The translations under genes were made by a program, and so were the position numbers. A DNA stretch of 7,020 nt, taken from assembly GCA_024636395.1 (NCBI GenBank), contig JAGXHD010000171.1, positions 1-7,020 on the forward strand. The letters are read 5' to 3'. The notes under the pieces are model-generated. The model worked only from the letters and a program-made list of their open reading frames with translations, did not search any database and was not told the DNA's origin. The stretch is from Sulfitobacter sp. (lineage in GTDB: Bacteria; Pseudomonadota; Alphaproteobacteria; Rhodobacterales; Rhodobacteraceae). Positions within the stretch are counted from its first letter, which is position 1. Every line of letters starts with the position of its first letter. Shown here in pieces: positions 6,214 to 7,020 of this stretch.

Positions 6214-6672
6214 CTATTCATCCACCACGGCAAAGATCTGCGGCACGGCCGGACATGGGGTCATCTGGTTTTCAACGACATCAGAAAGACGTGTTTGATG
6301 CAAAAACACATAAACATGTGCAGAAAGCCCCTGCCATAGTCGATTGGTCATGGATTGAGCGCGGCTTCCCGATTTGCCCCCCGAAGCACCGGCACCCTTG
6401 TGCATGGCATCGACGTTCTCATCGACGGCGCTCAAAATATCAACCACCCGGATGTCGGAGGCTGGGCGTGCAAGGCGGTAGCCGCCACCTGGTCCGCGCA
6501 CGGATGTCACCAAGCCCGCCCGCCGCAGTTTGACGAATAGTTGCTCCAGATAGGGCAATGATACGCTCTGCCGCTCTGCAATATCGCCAAGAGAGACCAG
6601 CTTGTCCCCGTTCTGCAGTGCGATATCGGCCAAGGCCACCATCGCATACCGGCCCTTTGTCGACAGCTTCAT
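6214..6672 (-). CDS. iscR: Rrf2-family transcriptional regulator, IscR type
   Basis: A 152-residue winged-helix regulator of the Rrf2 family (154 residues if the upstream ATG at 6678 is used). The N-terminus MKLSTKGRYAMVALADIAL, a helix-turn-helix around residues 26-52 (LVSLGDIAERQSVSLPYLEQ) and the wing VRGPGGGYRLARP are typical IscR features. IscR represses Fe-S assembly genes in response to cluster supply. The three cysteines that bind [2Fe-2S] in E. coli IscR (92, 98, 104) are missing: the region reads MHKGAGASGGKSGSRAQS. The only cysteine is near the C-terminus (Cys140, in TPCPAV). This matches the unusual single-cysteine IscR described in Rhodobacter sphaeroides. AAGGA at 6680-6684 is 1 nt from the ATG at 6678 but 7 nt from the ATG at 6672, so I chose 6672. 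It is the first gene of the operon and likely autoregulated. Confidence 0.94.
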   Translation of the reverse strand: MKLSTKGRYAMVALADIALQNGDKLVSLGDIAERQSVSLPYLEQLFVKLRRAGLVTSVRGPGGGYRLARPASDIRVVDILSAVDENVDAMHKGAGASGGKSGSRAQSMTNRLWQGLSAHVYVFLHQTRLSDVVENQMTPCPAVPQIFAVVDE

Positions 6673-6679
6673 GTTCATT

Positions 6680-6684
6680 TCCTT
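6680..6684 (-). promoter_or_regulatory. Shine-Dalgarno that decides the iscR start
   Basis: The minus strand reads AAGGA. Its distance to the ATG at 6672 is 7 nt and to the ATG at 6678 only 1 nt, so the downstream ATG (protein beginning MKLSTKGR) is favoured. Confidence 0.7.
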
Positions 6685-6745
6685 ACGTGGATCAGGCTTT
6701 TGTTTGACGAAGGCGGCCTAAATGCCTACATCGCACAGACACGCG

Positions 6746-6757
6746 CCGCATATGCGG
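6746..6757. repeat. 12-bp perfect palindrome in the iscR 5' leader
   Basis: CCGCATATGCGG is a perfect 12-bp palindrome lying about 10-20 bp downstream of the predicted transcription start of the iscR operon. It could be an operator for a second dimeric regulator or a coincidence; it does not resemble the IscR-type box. Confidence 0.45.
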
Positions 6758-6766
6758 ACTAGCATA

Positions 6767-6781
6767 TTAGAATTGTTCTAA
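6767..6781. promoter_or_regulatory. IscR-type operator (Iron-Rhodo-box-like palindrome)
   Basis: TTAGAATTGTTCTAA is a perfect dyad of two 6-bp arms (TTAGAA/TTCTAA) around a 3-bp centre. It overlaps the -10 element of the suf operon promoter, which fits repression by blocking RNA polymerase. Rhodobacterales suf operons are known to carry an 'Iron-Rhodo-box' palindrome upstream of iscR, bound by IscR. I recall the name and position of that motif but cannot check its exact consensus here. A near copy occurs at 5452-5466. Confidence 0.75.
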
Positions 6782-6803
6782 GGTGTCCGACTGAATTCGT
6801 CAA
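6775..6803 (-). promoter_or_regulatory. Sigma70-type promoter of the iscR-suf operon
   Basis: On the minus strand TTGACG (6803-6798) matches the -35 consensus at five of six positions. An exact 17-bp spacer leads to TAGAAC (6780-6775), a four of six match to the -10. The predicted start of transcription is near 6768, leaving a leader of about 95 nt before the iscR ATG at 6672. The -10 lies inside the palindromic operator. This appears to be the main promoter for all minus-strand genes in the window, because no other promoter or terminator was found between them. Confidence 0.72.
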
Positions 6804-6806
6804 GAA

Positions 6807-6812
6807 TATCAT
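6807..6812 (+). promoter_or_regulatory. Possible -10 element for the divergent hydrolase gene
   Basis: TATCAT matches the -10 consensus at five of six positions and would start transcription near 6819, about 26 nt before the hydrolase ATG. No good -35 is seen 16-18 bp upstream (TGTCCG at the 17-bp position), so this is a weak candidate. Confidence 0.25.
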
Positions 6813-6844
6813 CCGCCCCTTCGAGCCTGCAAGAGAGTACAGCC

Positions 6845-7020
6845 ATGCCCGAGGTTATTTTTCCTGGACCCGAAGGACGCTTGGAGGGCCGCTACCATCC
6901 GCAAAAAGAGCGTGACGCGCCCATCGCCATCATTCTGCACCCGCACCCGCAGTTCGGCGGAACGATGAATCACAAAGTCGTCTATAACATGCACTATGCG
7001 TTTTACAGGATGGGGTTCAC
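6845..7020 (+). CDS. Alpha/beta hydrolase, N-terminal part (runs off right edge)
   Basis: An open frame starts with ATG at 6845 and continues for 58 residues to the window end. It is preceded by AAGAGAG at 6831-6837, seven bases from the ATG. The protein begins MPEVIFPGPEGRLEGRYHP. Residues 27-47 (IAIILHPHPQFGGTMNHKVV) give the first core beta strand and the HPHPxxGGxMxH oxyanion-hole motif of the small alpha/beta hydrolases grouped as COG2945, common in Alphaproteobacteria. The nucleophile elbow, acid and catalytic histidine lie beyond the edge, so activity cannot be judged; substrates of this group are generally unknown. It is transcribed away from iscR and shares the intergenic region that holds the IscR operator. 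Confidence 0.85.
   Translation, partial: MPEVIFPGPEGRLEGRYHPQKERDAPIAIILHPHPQFGGTMNHKVVYNMHYAFYRMGF

Noticed and set aside
6255..6533. Plus-strand frame of 92 codons opposite iscR
   Set aside because: Antisense to a complete Rrf2 regulator, with no recognisable domain or ribosome site.

Overview
The window carries most of an iron-sulfur cluster assembly (suf) operon. Its gene order, GC-rich coding sequence and protein family variants point to an alphaproteobacterium, most likely a member of the Rhodobacteraceae/Roseobacter group. The main clues are an Rrf2/IscR regulator with a single cysteine, a palindromic 'Iron-Rhodo-box'-like operator in front of it, a NifS/IscS-type desulfurase next to sufB, and a small multi-membrane protein directly after sufD. 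No taxonomic search was run, so the assignment is inference.

Layout: everything from about 6.68 kb down to 1 lies on the minus strand and appears to be one transcription unit. It reads iscR (6672-6214), a group I cysteine desulfurase (6211-5117), sufB (5098-3569), a 61-residue two-helix membrane protein (3569-3384), a YbjQ/UPF0145 protein (3387-3073), a polysaccharide pyruvyl transferase-family protein (3076-2264), sufC (2215-1460), sufD (1460-180), and the start of a YIP1-like membrane protein (178 to the window edge). Most junctions overlap or are a few bases apart (TGATG, ATGA, GTGA, TAATG). The only wider ones are 18 nt before sufB and 48 nt before sufC, and both carry a good Shine-Dalgarno sequence. 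No internal terminator was seen. The divergent intergenic region (6679-6844) holds a strong sigma70-like promoter for the suf operon, whose -10 is embedded in a perfect 15-bp dyad operator. On the plus strand it leads into the beginning of an alpha/beta hydrolase (6845 to the right edge).

How the genes fit together: the desulfurase takes sulfur from cysteine, the SufBCD complex (SufC ATPase with SufB and SufD beta-helix subunits) builds the cluster, and IscR senses cluster status and represses the operon. No SufE, SufU, SufA or SufS is in the window. In related bacteria sufS and other suf genes often follow further downstream, beyond the left edge.

Most worth a second look: (i) a second copy of the operator-like palindrome inside the desulfurase gene, in an AT-rich, rare-codon patch; (ii) a tightly coupled three-gene insert (membrane protein, YbjQ, pyruvyl transferase) splitting sufB from sufC; (iii) the IscR-type regulator that lacks the three classical cluster cysteines.
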